Below are positions 56,874 through 64,000 of a stretch of DNA of 64,000 bases, in pieces (the stretch's first letter is position 1; every line of letters begins with the position of its first letter). The position numbers and the translations under genes were made by a program. The stretch is from positions 62,001 through 126,000 of the forward strand of contig NZ_NNBJ01000003.1 of NCBI RefSeq assembly GCF_002803085.1. The letters run 5' to 3'. The stretch is from Streptomyces sp. CB01201. GTDB lineage: Bacteria > Actinomycetota > Actinomycetes > Streptomycetales > Streptomycetaceae. The notes under the pieces are model-generated. The model had not been told where the DNA came from. It saw only the letters and a list, made by a program, of their open reading frames with translations, and did not search any database.

Positions 56874-57104
56874 GCGGGGGTCCGAGGGGCGCAGCCCCTC
56901 AAGGGGGTCTGGGGCGCAGCCCCAGGGGCCGAACCCTTCAACCCCGCCGCACGGGCGGGCGGGTGGGCAAACCCCCCGGGGTCCGGGGCGGAGCCCCAGG
57001 GGGAGCCGGAACCCGCCAACCCCGAGCAACGGGCGGGAGGGTGGGCAAACCCCCCGGGGTCCGGGGCAGCGCCCCGGTGACCCCGGGCTTCCGGGCGACC
57101 CCGG
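56874..57104. repeat. Degenerate GC-rich hairpins before the dapD gene
   Basis: Further GGGGCGGAGCCCC, GGGGCGCAGCCCC and CCCCCGGGGTCCGGGG hairpins, plus two AACGGGCGGGAGGGTGGGCA / ACGGGCGGGCGGGTGGGCAA units, fill this stretch. No gene is visible. It probably terminates the dapD transcript. Confidence 0.6.
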
Positions 57105-58100
57105 CTAGTTGTGGGCGTGCAGAACCTCGTTCAGGCCACCCCACACCGCGTTGTTCGGCCGCGCCTCGACCGCCCCCGTGACCGAGTTCCGCCGGAACAG
57201 GATGTTGGACGCCCCCGACAGCTCGCGCGCCTTGACGATCTGCCCGTCGGGCATGGTGACCCGGGTCCCGGCAGTGACGTAGAGCCCCGCCTCCACGACG
57301 CACTCGTCGCCGAGCGCGATCCCCACGCCCGCCTCGGCCCCCACCAGGCACCGCTCGCCGATGACGATGCGGACGTTGCCACCGCCGGACAGCGTGCCCA
57401 TCGTGGACGCGCCACCGCCGATGTCGGAGCCGTCACCGACGACGACGCCGGCCGAGATGCGGCCTTCGACCATGGACGTGCCGAGCGTGCCCGCGTTGAA
57501 GTTCACGAAGCCCTCGTGCATGACCGTGGTGCCCTCGGCGAGGTGCGCCCCGAGACGTACCCGGTCCGCGTCGGCGATGCGTACGCCCTTGGGCGCGACG
57601 TAGTCCGTCATGCGCGGGAACTTGTCGACGGACGTCACCTGAAGGTGCAGCCCCTCGGCACGGGCGTTGAGGCGGACGGTCTCCAGGTCGTCGACGGCGA
57701 CCGGGCCGAGCGAGGTCCAGGCGACGTTCGCGAGCAGCCCGAACAGGCCGTCCAGGTTCTGGCCGTGCGGCTTCACGAGCCGGTGCGAGAGGAGGTGGAG
57801 ACGCAGGTAGGCGTCGTGCGCGTCGAGCGGCTTGTCCTCCAGGGAGGCGATGACCGTACGGACGGCGACGACCTCGACCCCGCGGCGCTCGTCGACGCCG
57901 ACGGCCTTGAGCGCACCCGCGCCCAGGAGTTCGGCGGCGCGCTCGGCGGAGAGGCGCTCGGTGCCGGCCGGGCCGGGCTCGGCGACGGCCACGAGCTCGG
58001 GGGCGGGGAACCAGGTGTCCAGGATGGTGCCGTCGGCGGCGATGGTGGCGAGTCCGGCGGCCGCGGCGCCGGTCGTAGCAGTAGCAGTCGTGTCGGTCAT
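57105..58100 (-). CDS. dapD: 2,3,4,5-tetrahydropyridine-2,6-dicarboxylate N-succinyltransferase
   Basis: A 331-aa enzyme that succinylates tetrahydrodipicolinate in the succinylase branch of diaminopimelate/lysine synthesis. It has the left-handed beta-helix hexapeptide repeats typical of the family ([60 protein letters not shown]). The actinobacterial long type with a divergent N-terminal domain is recognised. ATG 58100 gives [16 protein letters not shown]. Convergent with dapA across the minisatellite; both feed cell-wall and lysine synthesis. Confidence 0.92.
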   Translation of the reverse strand: MTDTTATATTGAAAAGLATIAADGTILDTWFPAPELVAVAEPGPAGTERLSAERAAELLGAGALKAVGVDERRGVEVVAVRTVIASLEDKPLDAHDAYLRLHLLSHRLVKPHGQNLDGLFGLLANVAWTSLGPVAVDDLETVRLNARAEGLHLQVTSVDKFPRMTDYVAPKGVRIADADRVRLGAHLAEGTTVMHEGFVNFNAGTLGTSMVEGRISAGVVVGDGSDIGGGASTMGTLSGGGNVRIVIGERCLVGAEAGVGIALGDECVVEAGLYVTAGTRVTMPDGQIVKARELSGASNILFRRNSVTGAVEARPNNAVWGGLNEVLHAHN

Positions 58101-58110
58101 GACCCAAAAC

Positions 58111-59346
58111 CTAACCGGCCACCGCCCGCCGGGGCGAACCGGTCTCAAGTGACGGGCCCGTGTCCCGCCCGGCGCCCCCGTCGGGCAGCCGCCTCGCCCA
58201 CAGCACGGCGAGGCCCGCAAGCGCTGCGAGCACGGCGCACAGCGGCCAGAGCAGCCCGGGCGCGGCGGTGTAGAGCGCCCCGCCGAGCGGCGGGGCGAGC
58301 ACCTGGCCGCTGATGGAGGCGCCCGCGTACAGGCTCTGGAATCGGCCCTGGGCGTGGGCGGGCGCCTGGTCGGCGACGTACGCGGTGGCGGTGGTCTTGT
58401 AGAGGATCTCCCCGAAGGTCAGCGACACCATCAGGGCGACGGCCGCGCCGAGCGAGGCGCCGGGCACCAGGGCCAGGTATCCGAGCCCGACCAGGAGCAG
58501 CCCGGCACCGATCACCGACAGCGGGGCGCGCTTGCGCAGGGCGTGTGCGGCGGGCAGTTCCAGGCAGAGGATGACGCCGCCGTTGATGGCGATGAGCCAG
58601 CCGTACACCCCGGCGTCGAAGCCGCGGTCGCCGAGGAAGACGGGCAGGGTCGAGTACTGCTGGCGGTAGACGAGGTCGACGCAGACGATCGCCACGAGCA
58701 GCACCAGGACGGCGGGCCGCGCCCGCAGTTCGGCGCCCAACCTCGGTGCCCCGGCGGCGCGTGACGGCCGGGGCGCCTGGGCGGCGCCGCGGCCGGGCAG
58801 CACCCGCGCCGCGTACACCGCGAAGAGCAGGGTCGCGACGCCGTCGGCGGCGAAGAGCCAGCCGTAGGAGAACCGGGCGGCGACCAGCGCCCCGAGCGGT
58901 GGACCGATGGTGAATCCGGCGTTGCTCGCGAAGCGCATGACGGCGAAGCCCTGGCGGCGGCTGCCCTCGGCGACACCGACCGCGATCAGCGCGGAGTTGG
59001 CGGATCTGACCACACCGGCCGCGTACTGGGCGAGCGGCAGCGCGACGCAGAGCGCGGCGGTCGGCAGCAGCACGATCACGCACAGGATGCTGCCGCTCAC
59101 GGCGGCGCCCGCGAGCAGTGCGCGGCGGTGGCCGTAGGCGTCGCCGAACCAGCCGCCGCTGAAGTTCCCGGCCACCAGGCCGACGCCGCCGATGCCGCTG
59201 AGCAGGCCCGCCTGGGCGACGGTGAGGCCGCGCGGGCCCGTCAGCCAGACGAAGAGATAGATGAAGGTGAAGCTGACGACCGCGTTGAAGAAGATGCCGC
59301 AGCACAGCAGTCGCACGCTTCTTGGCACTGCGCGCAGTGTGTTCAC
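58111..59346 (-). CDS. MFS transporter (12-TM, drug/metabolite exporter)
   Basis: A 411-aa major facilitator with about 12 transmembrane helices (motif A-like [21 protein letters not shown]). The substrate is unknown. It starts with GTG 59346 and runs divergently from the HxlR-peroxiredoxin fusion gene with a 239-base shared region. Its stop lies ten bases from the dapD start, so dapD could be read from the same transcript. The likely regulator is the HxlR domain of the neighbour. Confidence 0.87.
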   Translation of the reverse strand: MNTLRAVPRSVRLLCCGIFFNAVVSFTFIYLFVWLTGPRGLTVAQAGLLSGIGGVGLVAGNFSGGWFGDAYGHRRALLAGAAVSGSILCVIVLLPTAALCVALPLAQYAAGVVRSANSALIAVGVAEGSRRQGFAVMRFASNAGFTIGPPLGALVAARFSYGWLFAADGVATLLFAVYAARVLPGRGAAQAPRPSRAAGAPRLGAELRARPAVLVLLVAIVCVDLVYRQQYSTLPVFLGDRGFDAGVYGWLIAINGGVILCLELPAAHALRKRAPLSVIGAGLLLVGLGYLALVPGASLGAAVALMVSLTFGEILYKTTATAYVADQAPAHAQGRFQSLYAGASISGQVLAPPLGGALYTAAPGLLWPLCAVLAALAGLAVLWARRLPDGGAGRDTGPSLETGSPRRAVAG

Positions 59347-59463
59347 TCCGCCCCCCCGAGCTCGAAACCTGAACCGGTTGTGGTGGTCCGGCCTTCGCCT
59401 TCGGCCGGAACCCCGGGGGATCCCGGCTCCCTCAAGGGGTCCCCCAGCCGGAACCCCGAGTGG

Positions 59464-59491
59464 GTTCCTTATGGGAACTGACTATGTCAGT
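59464..59491. promoter_or_regulatory. Overlapping palindromes upstream of the HxlR-peroxiredoxin gene
   Basis: GTTCC-TTATG-GGAAC (59464-59478) overlaps ACTGAC-TAT-GTCAGT (59477-59491), two perfect interrupted palindromes between the MFS and HxlR-peroxiredoxin genes. They are good candidates for HxlR (DUF24) operators and promoter elements. Confidence 0.6.
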
Positions 59492-59585
59492 ATGGTCCCC
59501 GCAGGTCAACGGGGTTGCCCGGCGGGCCGGGTCCGGTCCGCCGGGCCGAATGCGGCCCGCCGGGTGGGCGCGAAAGGATGGGGCC

Positions 59586-60470
59586 ATGCCTCAACGCACC
59601 CGACTCGACGACGAGCACTGCGCCATCGCCCAGGCCCTGGACGTGGTGGGCGACTGGTGGACCCTGCTGATCGTGCGCGACACGGCACGCGGGGTGCACC
59701 GCTTCGACGCGCTCCAGCGGGAGCTCGGCATGTCCCGCAAGGTTCTCGCCGAACGCCTGAAGCTGCTCGTGGAGTGCGGGGTGCTGGCGCGCGAGCCGTA
59801 CCAGGAGCGGCCGGTGCGGTACGAGTACCGGCTCACCCCGCGCGGTCGCGCCCTGCTGCCCGTACTGATCGCACTCCAGGACTGGGGAGACACCTGGGTG
59901 CTGGGAGAGGGAGAGACGATGGCCACCTCGACGGAGACCTCGGGCGAGACGGAGCGGGTGCGGGAGCTGGTCGGCACCCGGCTGCCGGAGCTTCGACTAC
60001 CGGATTTCGACGGGGAGTTGAGGGATCCCGTCGCGTCCTCGACGCCGTACACGGTGCTGTACTGCTTCCCCGGCGCCTATGCCCGCGCCGAGTCGTATCC
60101 GCCGGGCTGGGCCGGGATCCCCGGCGCGCGCGGCTGCACCCTGGAGTCCTGCACCTACCGGGACCAGCTGGCACGGTTCACGGCGGCGGGTGCGAGCGTG
60201 CACGGGGTGTCGACCCAACGCCCGGACGAACAAAGGGCATTCGCGGACAAGGAGGCCCTGCGCTTCCCGCTGCTCTCGGACGCGGACCTCGGCCTGACGG
60301 CGGCGTTGCGGCTGCCGACCTTCCGCACGGCCGGGGTGAGCCGGCTCAAACGGCTGACGCTGGTGGTCGACCGGGACCGTACGGTGATCGAGGCGATCTA
60401 TCCGATCACCGACATCGAGGAGAGCGTGCGGGCCGCGCTCGCCGCGGTGCGCCGGGCGGCGGACGCCTGA
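59586..60470 (+). CDS. HxlR family regulator fused to a peroxiredoxin domain
   Basis: A 294-aa two-domain protein. Residues about 1-105 are an HxlR/DUF24 winged helix (CAIAQALDVVGDWWTLLIVRDTARGVHRFDALQRELGMSRKVLAERLKLLVECGVL and the conserved Cys at the N-terminus). Residues about 125-294 are a PrxQ/AhpC-like redoxin domain (LPDFDGELRDPVASSTPYTVLYCFPGAYARAESYPPGW, the Cys184-x4-Cys189 pair in GCTLESC, and TLVVDRDRTVIEAIYP). A redox-active domain attached directly to a DNA-binding domain makes a plausible peroxide or thiol sensor. ATG 59586 starts MPQRTRLDDEHC. Divergent from an MFS pump. Confidence 0.88.
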   Translation: MPQRTRLDDEHCAIAQALDVVGDWWTLLIVRDTARGVHRFDALQRELGMSRKVLAERLKLLVECGVLAREPYQERPVRYEYRLTPRGRALLPVLIALQDWGDTWVLGEGETMATSTETSGETERVRELVGTRLPELRLPDFDGELRDPVASSTPYTVLYCFPGAYARAESYPPGWAGIPGARGCTLESCTYRDQLARFTAAGASVHGVSTQRPDEQRAFADKEALRFPLLSDADLGLTAALRLPTFRTAGVSRLKRLTLVVDRDRTVIEAIYPITDIEESVRAALAAVRRAADA

Positions 60471-60526
60471 GCCACGCGCTCGGGGCCCGGCCTAGCCCCT
60501 GAGCCACGCGCTCGGCGGCCCGGCCC
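60466..60526 (+). repeat. 32-bp tandem duplication at the stop of the HxlR-peroxiredoxin gene
   Basis: CCTGAGCCACGCGCTCGG beginning at 60466 (containing the stop codon) recurs at 60498 with a 32-base period, then continues with CGGCCC units. It resembles the stop-codon duplications after cobQ and ectD. Confidence 0.7.
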
Positions 60527-60541
60527 GGCCCGGTGAGCCTC

Positions 60542-60865
60542 TCAGTGAGCCGCGCCGCCGAGGTTGAGCAGGACCACGCCTCCGATGATGAACGCGATCC
60601 CGGCCAGCTTGGCGGCGGTCATCGCCTCACCCATGAACACCATGCCGACGGCCGCGATGACGGCCGTGCCCGCGCCGGACCAGATCGCGTACGCGGTGCC
60701 CACGGACATCGACTTCAGCGTCAGCGACAGCAGGTAGAAGGCGAGCAGGTAGCCGGCGCCGGTGAGCAGCGAGGGCCACAGCCGCGTGAAGCCCTCGCTG
60801 TACTTCAGCGCGGACGTGGCGACGATCTCCGAGCCGATGGCACAGGCGAGCAGGACATAGGGCAT
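60542..60865 (-). CDS. SMR family small multidrug resistance exporter
   Basis: A 107-aa protein with four transmembrane helices and the SMR signature: MPYVLLACAIGSEIVATSALKYSEGFTRLWPS, with the essential membrane-embedded Glu13, and LTLKSMSVGTAYAIWSGAGTAVIAAVGMVFMGEAMT. It exports cationic compounds in exchange for protons as a dimer. It lies 54 bases after the TetR gene on the same strand and is probably its regulatory target. ATG 60865; an in-frame GTG two codons earlier is an alternative. Confidence 0.93.
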   Translation of the reverse strand: MPYVLLACAIGSEIVATSALKYSEGFTRLWPSLLTGAGYLLAFYLLSLTLKSMSVGTAYAIWSGAGTAVIAAVGMVFMGEAMTAAKLAGIAFIIGGVVLLNLGGAAH

Positions 60866-60919
60866 GCACACCAGGATATCCGTGGATGCGTACGCCCGTA
60901 CACATCGCGGCGGGCGGGG

Positions 60920-61456
60920 CTATCGCAGGAGCCGGGCGAGCAGGTCCCGGGCCTGGGACTCGTCGTACGGGCCGCCGGTGAGCAGGGCCTGGAGGCAGAT
61001 GCCGTCCATCACGGCGACGAGCCCGCGCGCGGTGACCGGATCGGTGTGCCGGGCGAGCAGTTCGGCGACGGAGTCGGTCCACTCCGCGGCGACGGGCCGC
61101 AGCGCGGGGCGGCGCAGGGCGGCAAGGTAGAGCTCGTACTCCAGCTCGGCACGGGCCCGGTCGCCGGTCAGCCACTCGCCCATCAGCCGGGCCAGCTCGA
61201 CGGCCAGGTCCGCGCCGGGTTCGTCGAGCCGTACGCAGTCGCGCACCGCCGTGGCGAAGCCCTCGTTGGCCTGCCGCAGCGCCGCGACGAGCAGCTCGTC
61301 CAGTGTCTTGAAGTGGTAGGTCGTCGATCCCAGCGGCACATCGGCCTCGGCCGCGACCGTGCGGTGGCTGAGCCCGGCGATGCCGCGCGCGGCGACGACC
61401 CGGATCGCCGCGTCGATGATCCGCCGACGCCGGTCGGGGTCGTAGCGGCGGCCCAT
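60920..61456 (-). CDS. TetR family transcriptional regulator
   Basis: A 178-aa regulator with an N-terminal helix-turn-helix (RRRIIDAAIRVVAARGIAGLSHRTVAAEADVPLGSTTYHFKTLDELLVAAL) and a helical ligand-binding domain. It is the first gene of a two-gene unit with the SMR exporter downstream, so it likely represses its own transcript and is released by a substrate of the pump. ATG 61456; GTG one codon earlier is an alternative. The SHRTVAAEADVPLGSTTYHF pattern is close to BetI-like TetR proteins. Confidence 0.9.
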   Translation of the reverse strand: MGRRYDPDRRRRIIDAAIRVVAARGIAGLSHRTVAAEADVPLGSTTYHFKTLDELLVAALRQANEGFATAVRDCVRLDEPGADLAVELARLMGEWLTGDRARAELEYELYLAALRRPALRPVAAEWTDSVAELLARHTDPVTARGLVAVMDGICLQALLTGGPYDESQARDLLARLLR

Positions 61457-61619
61457 CACCGGCCCCCGCGCGTGCCGGCGGCCGGTGTTCCGACGACGGT
61501 TGTCGCGGCCTGGTCACAGAGCATGCCCCCGACCGTACCCGCAGGTCGCGCGGGACTACCGTAAGGCGATCGATCAGGGGACGGGACGTACGGAGACGTA
61601 CGGGAAGTGCGAGGTTGTG

Positions 61620-62780
61620 GTGTCGCAGGACATGGGGTGGGGCCCGGGGGCCCAGGGCGGGCCGCCGGGACCGCCGGCGGGACCGCCGGCGGGACCGCCG
61701 CCGGGCTGGGGGCCGGGGTGGGGGCCGGGCTGGGGCGGTGGCTGGATGCCGCCGCCGCCGAAGCCGGGCGTGATCCCGCTCCGGCCGCTGAGCGTCGGCG
61801 ACATGCTGAGCGGCTCCTTCAACACCCTCGGCCGCCACTGGAAGCAGATCTTCGGCATGGCCCTCGTGGCCTACGGTCTTGCGGCACTGCTGTTCGGCGG
61901 GGCGATCGCGATCGCGGTCTCCGTCGTGTACGACCACTTCGACCCCGTCTTCCACCACGACTACGGCGTGGAGCCGGCGCGCTCCGACGTGGCGCCGCTG
62001 GTGATCGCCGGGGCGGTCCTCTTCGTCGTGTCGATGACGCTGTGGGTGCTGTCGCTGGCGCTGATGTACGCGGCGGTCCCCGCGGTGCTCCAGGACGCGG
62101 TACTGGGGCGCCGCAGCAGCTTCGGCGCGGTGTGGCGCAGGGCCTGGTCCCGGTTCCCGGCCGTGCTCGGCACCCTGATGATCCAGATGGCGGCGATGCT
62201 GGTCGCGTCGTTCCTGCTCGCCGCCCTGGTGGTGACGACGGTCCTGGCGAGCTCGGGCTCCGGCCACCGCGCCCCGCCGGTCGCCCTCGTCGTGCTGTTC
62301 ATCGTGGGCTTCTTCGGCCTGGTCCCGGTCGGCATCTGGCTGTGGGTGCGCTTCGCCTTCGCTCCGGCGGCCGCGGTCCTGGAGAACCAGGGGCCCGTCG
62401 AGGCGCTGCGGCGTTCGGCCCGCCTGGTGGCGAACGCCTGGTGGCGCACCTTCGGCATCCTGATGCTGATCGGCATGATCAGCGGGGCGATCGGCTACTT
62501 CGTGCAACTGGCGCTCGGCTACGGCGGGATCTTCGCGGCCATGCCGCTCGCCATGGCCGACGACTCGGACGGCGCCAAGGTCGCCGCCGTCGTCGTCATG
62601 GTGGTGCTCTATCTGATCGGCACGGTGATCAGCCAGTTCCTGTCGGCCACGCTGCCGCAGCTCGGCGCCGGCCTGCTCTACATCGACCAGCGCATCCGCC
62701 GGGAGAACCTGGCTCCCTCGCTCGTGGAGGCGGCCGGAGTCCCGCCGGTACCGACCGGCCCCGCGGACACCCGGTGGTAG
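61620..62780 (+). CDS. Membrane protein with Pro/Gly-rich N-terminus
   Basis: A 386-aa integral membrane protein. The N-terminal 50 residues are a Pro/Gly/Trp-rich low-complexity region built from PPAGPPAGPP- and GWGPGWGPGW-like repeats, followed by about six transmembrane helices in a body that resembles glycerophosphodiester phosphodiesterase membrane-domain proteins (LRPLSVGDMLSGSFNTLGRHWKQIFGMAL; ALRRSARLVANAWWRTFGILML). No catalytic domain is attached. The start is uncertain: GTG 61620 has GAGG five bases upstream; GTG 61617 and ATG 61632 are alternatives. Function unknown, perhaps membrane organisation. Confidence 0.75.
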   Translation: MSQDMGWGPGAQGGPPGPPAGPPAGPPPGWGPGWGPGWGGGWMPPPPKPGVIPLRPLSVGDMLSGSFNTLGRHWKQIFGMALVAYGLAALLFGGAIAIAVSVVYDHFDPVFHHDYGVEPARSDVAPLVIAGAVLFVVSMTLWVLSLALMYAAVPAVLQDAVLGRRSSFGAVWRRAWSRFPAVLGTLMIQMAAMLVASFLLAALVVTTVLASSGSGHRAPPVALVVLFIVGFFGLVPVGIWLWVRFAFAPAAAVLENQGPVEALRRSARLVANAWWRTFGILMLIGMISGAIGYFVQLALGYGGIFAAMPLAMADDSDGAKVAAVVVMVVLYLIGTVISQFLSATLPQLGAGLLYIDQRIRRENLAPSLVEAAGVPPVPTGPADTRW

Positions 62781-62854
62781 CGACGGCAGCCCACTCGGCC
62801 GTCCATGCAGCCGCCGGCTGAGCCACTGGCTCAGCCGGTCACTCAGCCGCTCAC

Positions 62855-64000
62855 TCAGCCGGTCACGGTGAACCAGGTGGCCCGGGACTTCTTCCACTCG
62901 GCGTGGGAGAGGTCCTTGGCCTCGGTGCCGTCGCCGTAGAGGTCGGCGGATCCGTCGTCGGTGATGAACTGCGCCCTGGCCCCGGCCTGGTTCAGGTCCG
63001 GCACGTCCACCACGGCCTCCCAGCCGCCCGGGTCGCTGGTCGGCAGGTCGGCCCGCTTGACGGGGGCGTGTCCGGCGACGCCGTCCCAGGAGTAGACCGC
63101 GTACGGGTCGGAGTTGTCGTCCGCGGCCCACGACCCGGCGACGATCAGATACTGGTCGGCGGCGTTCTTGCGGATGTCACGGATGCTGAGCCCGCCGAGG
63201 TCCAGCTGGATCGCGGAGCCGAACACCGGCTTGGCGCCGCTGCCCAGCACCTTGTCGAAGTTGGTGACGGGCACGATGAGCGCCTTGCCGCCGTTCGCCG
63301 GCGGCACAAGGGGTGCCCGGAAGCCGATGTAGGCGGTGCTGGTGGAGCCCGGCGCGAACTCCAGACCCTCCACGTTGAACCCGTCGATCTGCTTGGGCAC
63401 TTGGCCGTTCGCGGTCCCGGCCGCGAACCCGAAGCGGTCCCCGTTGGAGTGGTCCCAGGCCACGAGGTCGTCCCGCAGCTTCTTGTAGGAGCCGCCGAGC
63501 GCGAGCTGGGTGGTGGCGCCCGAGCCGGTGACGGTGGTGGTGAAGACGGTGTTGCGGTCGGCCTTGTACTCGCCGTCCTTGTTGTTGCCGAGTGAGCCGG
63601 TCCAGTAGATGGTGTTGCCGACGCGGGCCGCGCCCTCGATGTCGATCTCCTTGGACACGCCGAGCTTGGAGCTGAAGTCCCAGGTCTTCACGGGCGCGCC
63701 GGAGGCCGAACGGTCGTACAGGCGCAGCGTGTTGGACTCGTCGTCGGCCACGACGGCATAGCCGCCGCCGACGTCCACGGCGGCCGAGGCGTCGCTGGAG
63801 CCGGTGAGGTAGCGGGTGTCGGCGGCGTTCCGCACGGCGGCCGAGGCCGCGTAGTGCAGCGTCTTGGTGGCGGTCTTGCCGCCGAGCCCGGTCACCTTGA
63901 TGGTGAGGTCCGTGTAGCCCTGCGCGTGCGCGGTCACGGAGAGCCGGCGGCTGCCACCGCTCCCGGTGACGCCGACGTCGCCGGTCCCGGCCACCGAGCC
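62855..64000 (-). CDS. Partial DUF3616-type secreted protein (esterase/phytase-like propeller)
   Basis: The frame is open from 62855 to the right window edge (382 residues visible), so the true start lies outside. The visible part begins with a Gly/Ser/Thr-rich immunoglobulin-like segment (VTGSGGSRRLSVTAHAQGYTDLTIKVTGLGG), followed by a beta-propeller-like region (YAVVADDESNTLRLYDRS, IDIEGAARVGNTIYWTGSLGNNKDG, GFNVEGLEFAPGSTSTAYIGFRAPL) typical of DUF3616. Members resemble phytase/esterase-like propellers; extracellular location is likely but no signal peptide is visible here. Confidence 0.75.
   Translation of the reverse strand, partial: GSVAGTGDVGVTGSGGSRRLSVTAHAQGYTDLTIKVTGLGGKTATKTLHYAASAAVRNAADTRYLTGSSDASAAVDVGGGYAVVADDESNTLRLYDRSASGAPVKTWDFSSKLGVSKEIDIEGAARVGNTIYWTGSLGNNKDGEYKADRNTVFTTTVTGSGATTQLALGGSYKKLRDDLVAWDHSNGDRFGFAAGTANGQVPKQIDGFNVEGLEFAPGSTSTAYIGFRAPLVPPANGGKALIVPVTNFDKVLGSGAKPVFGSAIQLDLGGLSIRDIRKNAADQYLIVAGSWAADDNSDPYAVYSWDGVAGHAPVKRADLPTSDPGGWEAVVDVPDLNQAGARAQFITDDGSADLYGDGTEAKDLSHAEWKKSRATWFTVTG

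Noticed and set aside
55468-57181. Several long overlapping reading frames of 135-546 codons across the minisatellite region on both strands
   Set aside because: They arise because the 25-bp repeat contains no stop codons in any frame; the products are low-complexity Gly/Ala/Pro/Arg repeats with no start signals.

Overview
The window is chromosomal DNA from a high-GC actinobacterium, almost certainly Streptomyces. Base composition is very GC-rich, GTG and TTG starts are common, and the gene families are typical: a PiT phosphate transporter with a PHO box, late cobalamin genes behind a B12 riboswitch, ectABCD, an LAETG-anchored protein, HFCD flavoprotein/XRE pairs and F420/PPOX-type oxidoreductases. 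From memory, the order pit - cob - LAETG protein - aminotransferase - ectABCD - PBP - dapA - dapD follows the Streptomyces coelicolor SCO1845-SCO1916 stretch with insertions and losses. No tRNA, rRNA, CRISPR array, transposase or prophage was recognised.

Layout. 1-5.9 kb: the truncated end of an unrecognised protein family, an alpha/beta hydrolase, a class II aldolase, a secreted GH25 lysozyme, and the pit phosphate transporter with a small membrane partner behind a PHO box. 6.0-15.3 kb: a cobalamin riboswitch, a short upstream ORF and a late-cobalamin operon (cobD, cobQ, chelatase AAA+/VWA subunit, cobO, cobB, an opposing ZIP metal transporter, and a continuous cobE-cobC frame). The large cobaltochelatase subunit CobN is not in its usual slot. 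15.8-19.5 kb: a sortase-type surface protein, an amidohydrolase and a PLP aminotransferase. 19.5-23.1 kb: the ectoine/5-hydroxyectoine operon ectABCD, with a perfect 24-bp palindrome upstream and a tandem duplication of the ectD tail plus terminator downstream.

23-34.3 kb: independent catabolic and redox units with their own regulators (mycothiol-isomerase-like protein, old yellow enzyme/MarR, class V PLP enzyme, DsbA/FrnE, GlxA regulator/MFS pump, ketoglutarate-semialdehyde dehydrogenase/DUF1349/IclR). 34.3-40.1 kb: a repeat cluster, a membrane protein-histidine kinase-response regulator operon, a penicillin-binding protein and an exported HAD phosphatase. 40.3-43.6 kb: a probable uronate pathway unit (5-dehydro-4-deoxyglucarate dehydratase, an unrecognised coupled protein, uronate dehydrogenase). 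With the semialdehyde dehydrogenase at 31.8-33.3 kb this could take hexuronates towards 2-oxoglutarate.

43.6-47.7 kb: a decamer minisatellite in front of a double-TerD protein, then a small accessory locus of two zinc-ribbon-like mini-proteins, an XRE/TPR regulator, an HFCD flavoprotein and a 59-aa protein. 48-64 kb: a ketosynthase, a full-length paralogue of the protein at the left edge, a secreted nuclease, a PPOX protein, a Tat-exported dimethylformamidase-beta-like protein, dapA and dapD separated by a ten-copy 25-bp minisatellite, an MFS exporter divergent from an HxlR-peroxiredoxin fusion, an SMR pump with TetR regulator, a membrane protein and a truncated DUF3616-type secreted protein.

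Intergenic regions carry recurring palindromic repeat families and short tandem duplications next to stop codons, which are the most unusual sequence-level feature of the window.
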